64,000 bases of DNA from Aporhodopirellula aestuarii (GTDB taxonomy: Bacteria; Planctomycetota; Planctomycetia; Pirellulales; Pirellulaceae), in the NCBI RefSeq assembly GCF_023701485.1, contig NZ_JAMQBK010000016.1, forward strand, positions 98,588 through 162,587, given 5' to 3'. The translations under genes and the position numbers were made by a program. Each line of letters begins with the position of its first letter. Positions within the stretch are counted from its first letter, which is position 1. Positions 19,238 to 28,222 of the stretch are shown in pieces. The notes under the pieces are model-generated. The model worked only from the letters and a program-made list of their open reading frames with translations. It ran no database searches and was not told the DNA's origin.

Positions 19238-20950
19238 CTACAAGGCAGCGAGCGGTTCGCTCTCTGCCACCCCTGGTTGTACAGGAACAGGTGCTGGTTG
19301 GCCAGGATTTCCAGCCCCGGGCGGCTGGGCTGCGTCAGGAGCCCCGGCCGGCGGCTTCGGCTGGCCATCTCCCGCATCCGGTGTTTCGGGTGCGTCAGGA
19401 ATTTCGGGTGCCGGCAGTGCCGCATCGGGAGCCGCCACATTGGCTGCTGCCTTTTCGTTTTGCACTTTTTCCGCCATCGTCTCGCCGTCGATGATCGTTT
19501 CCGCGGTGATTTGATCGACGCCGAGTTTGTCTTTCTGTGGCGGGTTGTAGATGTGAATCAGGCCATAAACCTCTACAGTTACGTCGAGCGGATACAGCTC
19601 ATTGCCGGCCTGAGGCGCCATGGCACCACTCATCGGCCCCATGTCCATCCCCATGTCCATATCCATCCCCATGTCCATATCCGAACCGCCGCGAGCAGCA
19701 CCGCCGGGCCCGCCTAAAATCCGGGTTTGGATGACTTGAACCATCAACGGGGCACTCCCGCACGCGGCGAGCAGTTCCGGAATGGCACGCTGATCGATTT
19801 GCACAGACATCATGACCGGAACTCGCTTGGCCACCTTCAACGGGGCGTCAGCCGGCGAATCGCTTTCTAAGGCTGAACGGAGCTGGGAACCGGAGATTGG
19901 CTGAAGATCGGGGTCGACGTAGCGATTATCGGCGGGGTCAATGTCACCCATCCCTCCGTCCATACCCATGCCCATGTCCATGCCCATGTCCATGCCCATG
20001 TCCATCCCCATATCCATCCCCATGTCGTCCATGCCCATGTCCATCCCCATACCGTCCATCCCCATGCCGCCGGTACCCGGCGTCGCCAAGGATCCGGCGA
20101 CAAATCGAACCTTTCGGCCCATCGACAATTTGTTGATTTCACGGATTTGCGCTTCGAACGGCTGCTGCGCTTGATCATTGACGTCTGCGATGATCGCCAG
20201 CATTTGCCGTAAGATCCACAGGTTTTCTTGACTGTAGTAGACCTCGAGTGTGGACGGACGCCGCGATTGCCAGGGGAAGAGTTCGCTGATCAATTCCGCT
20301 TGGGCACCTTGCGACCAACGCACCAACGGTCCTTTCTTGACTCCCGAAATGCTGATGTCACCAATTCCTCCCGGGATACTGCCGCGCATCATCGGTTCGC
20401 TGAAATCATCCATCATTCCGCCGCCAGCCCGTGCCGCGGTCGTCGTATCGAACTTGGCCGTCCACTCTGCTTTGGCAATTTTCGCAATATTGGGCAACAC
20501 TTCGCCGATGTACTGGGCGTACTGCTGGAGAAGGTTCGTCGGAATCTTTTGCTCGTCAGGGATTGGAAACTGAATGTACGATTCGATCGGAATCTTATCG
20601 CGGTAGTGGTCGATCAGCGTTTTCGTAAGCTCTTTTTCTGGCCAGACCAAAATATCCTTTTGCTTCTCAAAAACGGTGCTCCAGGCGTCGAGCACTTCGC
20701 CTTGCCGATTCTCAATCATCTCTTCCATCTTCTCATGAGAGATCAGGTTGGGATGCGTGGGCACTTCGGCGCGAACACTCGAAACGCGGCTGACGTCGCC
20801 CCGAATGGCGCTAGCCCGGGACTCACTTTCGGCAACCAGATCACCGGTCACCTTAAACCAGATGCCGACCGATCCGAGCAGGATGATCCCAACGGCGATC
20901 CAAAAGCCATACTGCTTTAGGAATTCAATAGCGGGTTTGAGTTGATCCAT
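19238..20950 (-). CDS. Single-span membrane protein with MGMD repeats (PilM-operon partner 1)
   Basis: A protein of 570 residues with one span near 15-34 (GFWIAVGIILLGSVGIWFKV), a charged region that may be helical (35-120), and a larger periplasmic part. The N-terminal layout (short cytoplasmic end, one span, helical stalk) resembles PilO-like alignment proteins. Residues 295-336 are an almost pure MGMD repeat, and 424-444 contain a second, shorter one. A conserved-looking strand VTVEVYGLIHIYNPP follows at 457-471. The tail from about 500 to 570 is rich in Pro, Ala and Gly. It starts 54 bases after the PilM-like gene, so the two are very likely one operon. The PilO role is inferred from topology and gene order only. 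Confidence 0.72.
   Translation of the reverse strand: MDQLKPAIEFLKQYGFWIAVGIILLGSVGIWFKVTGDLVAESESRASAIRGDVSRVSSVRAEVPTHPNLISHEKMEEMIENRQGEVLDAWSTVFEKQKDILVWPEKELTKTLIDHYRDKIPIESYIQFPIPDEQKIPTNLLQQYAQYIGEVLPNIAKIAKAEWTAKFDTTTAARAGGGMMDDFSEPMMRGSIPGGIGDISISGVKKGPLVRWSQGAQAELISELFPWQSRRPSTLEVYYSQENLWILRQMLAIIADVNDQAQQPFEAQIREINKLSMGRKVRFVAGSLATPGTGGMGMDGMGMDMGMDDMGMDMGMDMGMDMGMDMGMGMDGGMGDIDPADNRYVDPDLQPISGSQLRSALESDSPADAPLKVAKRVPVMMSVQIDQRAIPELLAACGSAPLMVQVIQTRILGGPGGAARGGSDMDMGMDMDMGMDMGPMSGAMAPQAGNELYPLDVTVEVYGLIHIYNPPQKDKLGVDQITAETIIDGETMAEKVQNEKAAANVAAPDAALPAPEIPDAPETPDAGDGQPKPPAGAPDAAQPPGAGNPGQPAPVPVQPGVAESEPLAAL
19619..19681 (-). repeat. Short DMDMGMDM coding repeat
   Basis: On the plus strand CCCATGTCCAT units repeat several times. 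In the minus frame they encode residues 424-444 of the 570-residue protein, alternating Asp-Met and Gly-Met. It is a second, smaller copy of the main repeat in the same protein. Confidence 0.7.
19943..20068 (-). repeat. MGMD tandem coding repeat (12-base period)
   Basis: About ten units with a basic period of 12 bases (plus strand CCCATGTCCATG with CCCATATCCATC variants) encode residues 295-336 of the 570-residue protein, mostly Met-Gly-Met-Asp. It contains both identical and diverged units, so part of the array is recent. Confidence 0.85.
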
Positions 20951-21004
20951 AGTGGCACGCGCCAGAGTGTGAAAAGAGATAAGCGGATTGTTGAGCGGGC
21001 TGGC

Positions 21005-23146
21005 TTAGCCGGCGAAGCCAGTTTCATCGAAAGATTCATTGGCTGCTTCGGCAGCGGCCGCCTCAGCAGCTTCGCGTTTCGCCTTGATCCGCTGGTCCAA
21101 CGGAACCGGTTTCCAAACGAATTGGAATACGAAATCCAACCTCAACACTTCGAGAGTCGGAGGATCATAGACCAATTTTTCGCCATCAGGCCCGATCAGC
21201 TCTTGGCCAGGCAACAACCCACTGGCGGGAACCATCCGAGCCGCGAGGCTATTCGGGTCGTAGTCGGGGTTAGGAACCTGTACGAGAACTGCCTGCTTTT
21301 CATCGAGTTGCAGCGGGTAACTGATGCCCATTTCTTGCGGGGTAAACGTTTCTTTTTCACCGTTTTCCCCGATCAAGGTGATCGGTTTTTCAAGAAAGTT
21401 CGTTGTCAGGTGGCGGCGAACGTGGTTACTTCCTTCGAAGCCCATCCTTTCCGCACTGTTGTAGTAGTGATAGCCGCGGAGTTGGATCACCCAGCCCTCT
21501 TCGGTCGGCCCAGTATCAGCGGCGAAGTCCTCAGGAAGGGTGCGGTTCATCTGCGCCGCCCAGTTGATCATCTCTTCCTTGTAGCGTTTGTCGATGATCG
21601 GCGAATACCAAAGACTGAGGTCCTCGAACTGCTTCGTTTCGATATCGGTAATGTGGATATCAATCCGATCTTGGTACGGCATCTCTCGAGGAGACGGCAG
21701 CTTTCCGTCGGGATAGTCCTCCCGTGGAATCATTTCGTTGATCGTTTTGAACAGCTCAAGCCATAACAATCGATCATCATTGTTCCCCGCGATCTCCTCA
21801 CCGAGTCGGTTGAGGAACAGCAATCGACTCTCAAGGTCAGCGTCCTTGGTTTTCTCTTCGGCGCTGTGGTTTGACATCTCGGTCACGGCAGTCTTGGCCG
21901 TTTTCCAAACATTGTCATGCGTCGTCGCCCACGAACGTTGCGTCAGACCGTATTGGATCGTGGTACCAACCAACATCGCTGCCAAACCGAGCAGCGCCCA
22001 AGGCTTCTTCGCCCGGATCATTCGTTGGGTCAGGATCTCACGCGGCACCAACGTCGTGTGCACCTGACTCATGTTGAGCCCTTGCAAACACAATCCATAA
22101 CAGACCGCGAAAGTCGGAGCGTTGTCCCGGAAGGTCGGGATCGACAACACGTCATCACCGCCGAGGCGGTTGTACCGGTCGAGCATCTGGACTTCGTAGC
22201 CGAGGTTCTTGCCCAGATAGGCCGCGAGGCCCGGCATTTTGACCGTATTGCCGGTTACCAACAGCTCCGTGATATTCGCCTTCTTATCGATACTGCGGAA
22301 GAACCCGATCGAACGCTGGACCTCAGTAACGAGGTCGTTGAAGACCGGTCGCATCGTTTGGAAGACGAGCTTGGGATCGACCGCTTCGCGCGCGTTGCGT
22401 TTGAGATGCTCCGCTTTGGCAAACGTCAGCTTCAAGTCTTTCGTCAATTGACGCGTGAAGTGGTTACCACCGATCGGCATGCTACGTTGCCAGATGCGGA
22501 AGCCATTCGTGATGATCAAATCGCTCGAATCGGTCCCGATGGACAAAATCACCGTGGATGATGGCGGGTTATCAGCATCGAACTCTTCGTTGTCGAGCCG
22601 CTCATGCATCCGGTCGTAGGCGACCGCGTTGTAAAGCGCGATCGGTGCCAACTGCACCAAATCGACTTGGATGTCGGCTTCATCAAACGGCGCGAGTTGG
22701 CGGTAGGCTTGCTCACGTTTCATCGCGAACAACCCGACTTCGCTCTCAAGCGCGTAGCCCTCTTGGACTTGCGCCCCAGGCATCATTTGGTAATCCCAAA
22801 TGACGTCGGACAACTCAAACGGGATCTGTTGCTTGGCTTCGTAGCGAACAATATCGGCGATCTTTTTCAGATCGACCGGTGGCGGCTTGAAGAATTTCGC
22901 CAAACCGCTCTGGCCCGGAACGCTGATGCATACCTTGTCTCGGATCGATTCGTTTCGATCGAGAAGCTGTTGAATCGCCTCGGCAATGAGTTCGTCGGGC
23001 TGGGCATCAGGTTGGCTGAGGATTTTCGGATATTCGATGAAATCGAATTGGTCCACGACCACTTCGGCGCCATTTTTGACGCAGTGGAGTGCTTTCAGTG
23101 CACTTTGACCGATTTCGATTCCCCAAACGCCGGCGGAGCCTGCCAT
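21005..23146 (-). CDS. PilM-type actin-like protein joined to a PilN-like membrane domain
   Basis: A protein of 713 residues, about twice the length of PilM. Residues 1-357 are a PilM/FtsA-type actin-like ATPase: WGIEIGQSALKAL at 8-20, VTGNTVKMPGLAAYLGKNLG near 297-316, and a KADIVRYE-like segment around 95-103. In type IV pilus and type II secretion machines PilM sits in the cytoplasm and binds the N-terminal tail of PilN. Here residues 364-399 read TTLVPREILTQ followed by a membrane span (PWALLGLAAMLVGTTIQYG), which is the order of a PilN N-terminus, and about 310 more residues follow. The two partners seem fused in one chain. It heads the run with the two Met-rich membrane proteins and holA. 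Confidence 0.82.
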   Translation of the reverse strand: MAGSAGVWGIEIGQSALKALHCVKNGAEVVVDQFDFIEYPKILSQPDAQPDELIAEAIQQLLDRNESIRDKVCISVPGQSGLAKFFKPPPVDLKKIADIVRYEAKQQIPFELSDVIWDYQMMPGAQVQEGYALESEVGLFAMKREQAYRQLAPFDEADIQVDLVQLAPIALYNAVAYDRMHERLDNEEFDADNPPSSTVILSIGTDSSDLIITNGFRIWQRSMPIGGNHFTRQLTKDLKLTFAKAEHLKRNAREAVDPKLVFQTMRPVFNDLVTEVQRSIGFFRSIDKKANITELLVTGNTVKMPGLAAYLGKNLGYEVQMLDRYNRLGGDDVLSIPTFRDNAPTFAVCYGLCLQGLNMSQVHTTLVPREILTQRMIRAKKPWALLGLAAMLVGTTIQYGLTQRSWATTHDNVWKTAKTAVTEMSNHSAEEKTKDADLESRLLFLNRLGEEIAGNNDDRLLWLELFKTINEMIPREDYPDGKLPSPREMPYQDRIDIHITDIETKQFEDLSLWYSPIIDKRYKEEMINWAAQMNRTLPEDFAADTGPTEEGWVIQLRGYHYYNSAERMGFEGSNHVRRHLTTNFLEKPITLIGENGEKETFTPQEMGISYPLQLDEKQAVLVQVPNPDYDPNSLAARMVPASGLLPGQELIGPDGEKLVYDPPTLEVLRLDFVFQFVWKPVPLDQRIKAKREAAEAAAAEAANESFDETGFAG

Positions 23147-23181
23147 GGTTGTCTTTCACGCGAATTAAGTAGAAGAAAAGG

Positions 23182-23204
23182 GAAACGTAGTAGGACTACG
23201 TTTC
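23182..23204. promoter_or_regulatory. Perfect 10-bp inverted repeat upstream of the PilM-like operon
   Basis: GAAACGTAGT (23182-23191) and ACTACGTTTC (23195-23204) are exact reverse complements separated by AGG. The site lies 36-58 bases before the PilM-like start and about 100 bases before the divergent gene at 23302. It could be an operator for one or both directions, or a 5' hairpin of the pilM transcript. It has no U-tract on either side, which argues against a terminator. Confidence 0.6.
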
Positions 23205-23301
23205 AAAATGAGGTTAGTTTCCGCAGTGCGGGAGGTGCCAGTGGGGCTGTATTCCGATTAGTATCTCGTTTTCCCACCTCTACGTCAAATTTTAGTCGCT
23301 C

Positions 23302-26300
23302 ATGCCGCTTTTTGCTGAGTGCTGCGTTATTATTCCTTGCAGCACGATAGAAGATTTCCCCGCCCGATTGGATCCTGCCGGTGCGCGAAGCCTTTTGGGC
23401 GGCCTCACCGCCGTCTGGCACCCCCGTCTGATCGCAGGTTCTCGCCGCACGCCGACGTGGCACCGCAGCGACGACACGCCACCGGCGATCTCGGCAAACT
23501 CGGATGCGGAGGATGCCGGCACGTCAAACACGTCCCCGGTCCGATTGCTGATCGTACCCGAAGTCTGCGTCTCGACCCTCCCCAGCGAATTGCGTGAATC
23601 GGTCGATAATGACGCAATCTCGCATCACACGGCTCTCGAGGATGAAAGCCGCGAAATACGAGTCCGGGTCTCCAGCCGCGAGGACGCGTTGGAAAAAATC
23701 GCCGCTGCGGTGGCGATGGTTTCAGACGATTCGGAAAAGGATTGCTGGCCAGATTCCACCGACTCAAATTCTCTCATCTGCGAGAAGGACTTCTTTGCAC
23801 TGGGTTACACATGGTGGCAAACCCAAGTGTTGACGCGGCGTCTGCGATACACCAGCAATCTCGACCATCTGCATTTCGAAAATAGGCTCGTCGCCGCGGC
23901 GACGCACTTCGTCAGCGGCGAACTTCACGAAGCGACCGAGGCCCTGCACGACTGCTTCGATGCCCTCGCGGAAGAACGCGATCACTATTTTTCGTCCGAT
24001 CCGGCGCTGATCGACCTGACGCTACTGACGCCCGGCACGCTCGACAGTTGGCTGCAAAGCCGGGTGAGTACTCAATACGGGTCATCACCCGCGTCTGGTT
24101 CGGTCGAACCGCGAACGATCCTGCCAACGCCGCAAAACATCCTCGTCGACGAATCGGTTGCCCAATCGATCATCAGTGGCGATGCCGACCGACGAAATCG
24201 CTTCCGAGCCTGCCTGAGCAGGAGCGAGAACGAACACGACGACCATCAGGCTGCCGAGGGAGCCGACCAGCCCAACGACGCCGCGACCGATGAACAGAAA
24301 GACACATCCCTTGATCCGGTCGGATGGATCGGCGGCGGCCCCGCCAGCGATTTTTCTTTTGACGAACATTCGATCGCCGCGTCCGAGCAACGCATCGCGG
24401 ATGCGGTCCGCACGGTCCGCGAAGCCGGTGTTGTTCCGCTGAGCGTGTACGCACGTCTCGGCGGAGGGATCGCGGCCGAGTGGGTTCCGGCGATCGCGGC
24501 AGCCGGTTTTGATGGAATCGTCCCGATCGACTTCCTCAACGGACGCGGCTTCGACGAAGAATCCAAGGTCCTGTTGGGCGAGGGCGAACAAGAAGTCGAA
24601 GCCCTCACGGCAAAACCAATCGACGCGGATGATGAAAGTTCATTCCTGACCCTTTCCACGCGTTTGGGCGAAGCGATCGATCGTGGCGAAATCGCAACGG
24701 CACTGATGGTCCATTGGCCCGGCGGCGGTTGCGACAGTTTCCATGACGTCCGGCGTGCCGCCTCCTGGTCGCTTTGCCTGGGCCGCTTTTGGCGTTTAGA
24801 CGAGTACTTTGTCGACGGTGAACGCCCCTATCATCACGGAAGTTCCCCGAAAGCAACTCCTTCGGCTGCGGAGACGATTGCGGACGTTGCACGCCGTCGA
24901 TCACGTCTTCAGGAAGATTTGCGAACGCAAGCCGAACGGAACCTACGTGGTTTCGCCGCCTTGGTCGATCCGTCCTGCGTTCTCAATCAGAGTGACGCAT
25001 CGAGCCCTCCAAACGGATTGCAACAACGTATCGTCTCGGCACTCGGGTTCGAATCCGACGCCGCTGCGTCCGGCTCCAGCGCAGCGGCTGAAAACATGCT
25101 GTTGCTTCATCCCGCCCACCCCGCCGCCCGGACTTCGGTTCACGTCGCGGGGAACGTGTCTCCAAACGCGGGTTCGGTTTTCCATGCCAACTCATCAGGT
25201 AACGGCACTGACTTGATCGTGGACGTTCCCGCTTGGGGATACGCAGTCGTAGGCGCGGCGGTAAAACGCCAGGCATCGGACGATGCCGGCAAGTCAACTT
25301 CCACGCTACAAAAGCTCACACGTTGGTTCACTGGCGGGTCACGCCGGATCATTACGGAGAACCGATTGAGCAATGAGTTCATGGAGGTTTCGATCAACCC
25401 CGAACACGGCGGCATCGAAGGCGTCTACAGCGGTCCGGGTCGCGGCAACCGCTTCTCAACACGGATACTGCTAGCTCCATCGGCAAAGGTAAATGCCGAA
25501 AAAGGAGCCGATGCGGCGGCGTGTCAGTGGGAAACCAATTGCGAAAGCATGCAGACCTTGCATGACTCTCGCGGTTCGGCCGTCATCGAGTTGACCGGCA
25601 CTTTCTCACCGCATGCCGACTCAACCGGCAGTGCAGAAACCCTTGCCGGAGCGTCGCCACCTCAGCGATGGCAATCACAGTACCGCCTGGATCGAGGCAG
25701 TCGTCGACTCTTATATCGCGTGCGATTTACCCCCGTCGCGGATGATTCGATGTCGATCGTGGAGGCCTGGAAGTCCAGCCCGGTACTCCGGGTCGCAACC
25801 GCCGACGCGACACCGATCGTTCGTGCGATCTTGCGAGAGAAACTCGTCCGCACAAGCGCCAGATCGTTCCAATCATCACTCGGCTATGTTATCGATGAAG
25901 AAGAACGCACAACGCTCGTGGCCAGTGAATCGTCCACCATCCATCGTCGAAGTGGTGAGCGGTTCGTCGACTCGCTGATGAGCTGCGCCAAGACCGAACA
26001 TCCCGATGAAGCGTGGGGCAATACCACTAGCCGCGCAAGCGATAATACGCAATGGTCCGATTGGCAATCGTTTGCATTTGGTTTTGACGTCCGGCACGCC
26101 GTGGCATCGGCCAAGTCGTTTGCGACGGGAGACCGTGTTCCCGCGCTGCCGATCGTCGCGAAAAATGGATCGGTCGGCAATGCACCATCGCGTGGTTGGT
26201 TGATTCATCCTTCACCGATCTCGCTCGAGGTTCAAGTTGTCGACGTGGGACGTGTTGTTGGCGAAGCGAACGGCGACTCACCGGGCGGCGAGTTCATGGC

Positions 26301-26568
26301 GTTGCATTTGCGGGTGATCCAAACGGCGAGCCGTCCAGCCGCAGCCAGCCTGCGTTTTTGCCGAGACGTTGATTCGGTTTACGAAGTCTCGTCGCTCTCG
26401 CGTCCTTTCCGAAACGATGCGGGAACGGTCAGCTTGACGCGATCGCGGCTTAGCGAAATTTCCAATCCGGATTCGATTCAACACAACGACGACCGGGTTC
26501 GTTGGTCGCAACCCAGCCACGGTGTGGTCCATATGATCGTGTTGTTCCCCAACGGCGGTCAAACATGA
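23302..26568 (+). CDS. GH38/GH57-like protein of unknown activity
   Basis: A protein of 1088 residues without a signal peptide, so probably cytoplasmic. The N-terminus (IIPCSTIEDFPARL, LTAVWHPRLI, PTWHRSDD) resembles a family I recall only as planctomycete hypotheticals. The central part has a barrel-like section with LGGGIAAEWVPAIAAAGFDGIVPIDF (about 398-425). Residues from about 690 (LSNEFMEVSINPEHGGIEGVYSG) resemble the beta-sandwich that follows the catalytic domain in GH38 alpha-mannosidases. I do not see the usual HxHxD zinc motif of GH38, so activity is doubtful or altered. The stop overlaps the start of the kinase gene by four bases (ATGA), so the two proteins are made together. Confidence 0.6.
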   Translation: MPLFAECCVIIPCSTIEDFPARLDPAGARSLLGGLTAVWHPRLIAGSRRTPTWHRSDDTPPAISANSDAEDAGTSNTSPVRLLIVPEVCVSTLPSELRESVDNDAISHHTALEDESREIRVRVSSREDALEKIAAAVAMVSDDSEKDCWPDSTDSNSLICEKDFFALGYTWWQTQVLTRRLRYTSNLDHLHFENRLVAAATHFVSGELHEATEALHDCFDALAEERDHYFSSDPALIDLTLLTPGTLDSWLQSRVSTQYGSSPASGSVEPRTILPTPQNILVDESVAQSIISGDADRRNRFRACLSRSENEHDDHQAAEGADQPNDAATDEQKDTSLDPVGWIGGGPASDFSFDEHSIAASEQRIADAVRTVREAGVVPLSVYARLGGGIAAEWVPAIAAAGFDGIVPIDFLNGRGFDEESKVLLGEGEQEVEALTAKPIDADDESSFLTLSTRLGEAIDRGEIATALMVHWPGGGCDSFHDVRRAASWSLCLGRFWRLDEYFVDGERPYHHGSSPKATPSAAETIADVARRRSRLQEDLRTQAERNLRGFAALVDPSCVLNQSDASSPPNGLQQRIVSALGFESDAAASGSSAAAENMLLLHPAHPAARTSVHVAGNVSPNAGSVFHANSSGNGTDLIVDVPAWGYAVVGAAVKRQASDDAGKSTSTLQKLTRWFTGGSRRIITENRLSNEFMEVSINPEHGGIEGVYSGPGRGNRFSTRILLAPSAKVNAEKGADAAACQWETNCESMQTLHDSRGSAVIELTGTFSPHADSTGSAETLAGASPPQRWQSQYRLDRGSRRLLYRVRFTPVADDSMSIVEAWKSSPVLRVATADATPIVRAILREKLVRTSARSFQSSLGYVIDEEERTTLVASESSTIHRRSGERFVDSLMSCAKTEHPDEAWGNTTSRASDNTQWSDWQSFAFGFDVRHAVASAKSFATGDRVPALPIVAKNGSVGNAPSRGWLIHPSPISLEVQVVDVGRVVGEANGDSPGGEFMALHLRVIQTASRPAAASLRFCRDVDSVYEVSSLSRPFRNDAGTVSLTRSRLSEISNPDSIQHNDDRVRWSQPSHGVVHMIVLFPNGGQT

Positions 26569-28067
26569 GCACACCGCTGCCGACCGATCTGGTGTTCCGC
26601 GAAGCAGCACTGTTAAGTGAACTGGTGAGCGAGGAGCAGTGGAAAGCAGCCGTTTCGGAGGTCAAACGACACCGAAAAGAGGCTGGCGTTCCCCCGCCAA
26701 ACTCTGACTCCGATCGATTGGTGATCTGTGACGAAATCGAAGCGATCTTGGTCCGTGACAATATCATCACCCCGTACCAAGCGACCCAGCTCCGGGCGGG
26801 GCGAACAAAATTAACACTGGGCCCCTACGTCGTGACCGAGTTTCTCGGCCAAGGCGGAATGGGCCAAGTCTTCGGCGGCGTGCACGAAATCATGGGCCGA
26901 CGATGCGCGATCAAAGTGTTGCCGCTAGACAAATCTGACGAGCTCGCCCGCGAAAGCTTTAATCGAGAGATACGACTTCAAGCCTCGCTGGATTGCCCGT
27001 ACCTTGTCCGCGCATTTGATGCCGGGCGGGAGGGCAGCGTGCACTTCTTAGTCACCGAATACGTTCCCGGAACCGACTTGCGGCAACTCGTCAAAGATGG
27101 CGGGCGGCTATCAGTACAACAGGCTTCCTCAATCATCGCGCAGGCCGCCGCAGGGCTCGCCTACGCACATGAGAACGGACTGATTCATCGTGACATCAAA
27201 CCCGCCAACATTTTAGTGACCCCGGACGGGCACGCGAAAGTCGCTGACGTCGGCTTGGCGGCGTTGATGTTTGTTCCCGACGACGACCCGCGGGCGGGCA
27301 AGGTCGTTGGCACGGCCGACTATCTTTCGCCCGAACAGATTCGAACACCAAATCAAGTCGGACCGCAGTGCGATATCTACTCGCTCGGCTGCACGCTGTA
27401 CTACGCCATCACCGGCAAGGTGCCGTTCCCCGGTGGCGACTCACGCAGCAAGTGCAAACGACATCTGACACAGGCTCCTTGGGACCCACGCAAGTTTGCG
27501 CCCGAACTCACCGAAGCGTATGTCGAGATCATCGCCGACATGATGGAAAAGGATGTCAGCAAACGTGTGCAATCGGCAACCGAAGTGGTCAGGCGGTTGA
27601 GCCCGTGGGCATCGATCCATCCCGACGAAGGCGAAGCTTGGCTGTCGGAATTGGGGATCAACTTACCCGAGGAAAAACCACGAGCGCAAAAGTACAATCC
27701 ATCGCGGGCCGTCGGTTTGAAGGAACAGCCTATCAGTGACGACCTGACGTGGAAAACCTCCTCCGGCGCAACGACTGGCAATGCATCCGGCAATTCCGAC
27801 GTCCTGCTCGAAGAACACCCGACATCTTCGGGAGCACTGTCGAGCATCACGAGCGATCAGCCACCGCCCCCCCTGCCCAATCAGCCGACGAACATTGGCG
27901 GGGTGAGACTTGCCGATTCACTTCATGACGGTGTACCGCCCATTCCTCCGCCGTTATCCGGCGAGAAGGTGATGGTATCAAGGTCAACGCTGATTTTGGC
28001 CATAATCATTTCGATCGTGCTCAGCGGCGTCGCTGGTTTCACACTCGCGACATTATTGAATGTATGA
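26565..28067 (+). CDS. Membrane-anchored Ser/Thr protein kinase (PknB-like)
   Basis: This 500-residue kinase has a regulatory-looking N-terminus of about 85 residues with an acidic helix ending ITPYQATQLRAG, a form common in planctomycete kinases. The kinase domain shows the Gly-rich loop GQGGMG (95-100), catalytic Lys117 in CAIKVL, HRDIKPANI (His208 to Ile216) and LSPEQ. The metal motif is DVG (228-230) in place of DFG. A Pro/Ser-rich linker leads to a C-terminal span (about 478-498), leaving only two or three residues outside. The ATG at 26565 overlaps the preceding stop as ATGA; a longer in-frame start at 26502 would lie inside the previous gene and is less likely. It should signal from the cytoplasmic face, with coupled partner GH38-like protein. 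Confidence 0.88.
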   Translation: MSTPLPTDLVFREAALLSELVSEEQWKAAVSEVKRHRKEAGVPPPNSDSDRLVICDEIEAILVRDNIITPYQATQLRAGRTKLTLGPYVVTEFLGQGGMGQVFGGVHEIMGRRCAIKVLPLDKSDELARESFNREIRLQASLDCPYLVRAFDAGREGSVHFLVTEYVPGTDLRQLVKDGGRLSVQQASSIIAQAAAGLAYAHENGLIHRDIKPANILVTPDGHAKVADVGLAALMFVPDDDPRAGKVVGTADYLSPEQIRTPNQVGPQCDIYSLGCTLYYAITGKVPFPGGDSRSKCKRHLTQAPWDPRKFAPELTEAYVEIIADMMEKDVSKRVQSATEVVRRLSPWASIHPDEGEAWLSELGINLPEEKPRAQKYNPSRAVGLKEQPISDDLTWKTSSGATTGNASGNSDVLLEEHPTSSGALSSITSDQPPPPLPNQPTNIGGVRLADSLHDGVPPIPPPLSGEKVMVSRSTLILAIIISIVLSGVAGFTLATLLNV

Positions 28068-28074
28068 TGTTGCC

Positions 28075-28107
28075 GACTTGCTGGGCGAACTCGCCGAACG
28101 GCAAGTC
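28075..28107 (+). other. Compound stem-loop after the kinase gene
   Basis: GACTTGC (28075-28081) pairs with GCAAGTC (28101-28107), and inside it GGCGA pairs with TCGCC (28084-28095). The structure begins eight bases after the kinase stop. It lacks a T-run, so it may be a transcript-end stabiliser or a factor-dependent terminator. Confidence 0.35.
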
Positions 28108-28222
28108 CGATGCAGTTAACCATTGCAACTCGCTTGCATCCCTCCGGTGTCCATCCGTACCGCATCGTTAAGGTGTACGTTTGCCGACGTCCCATTCCCT
28201 CCCTCGATAACCATCCAAGACT

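Noticed and set aside
19943..20068. Regular 12-base repeats considered as a CRISPR array or noncoding satellite
   Set aside because: There are no unique spacers, the phase is a multiple of three, and the minus frame stays open through the array, so it is a coding repeat.
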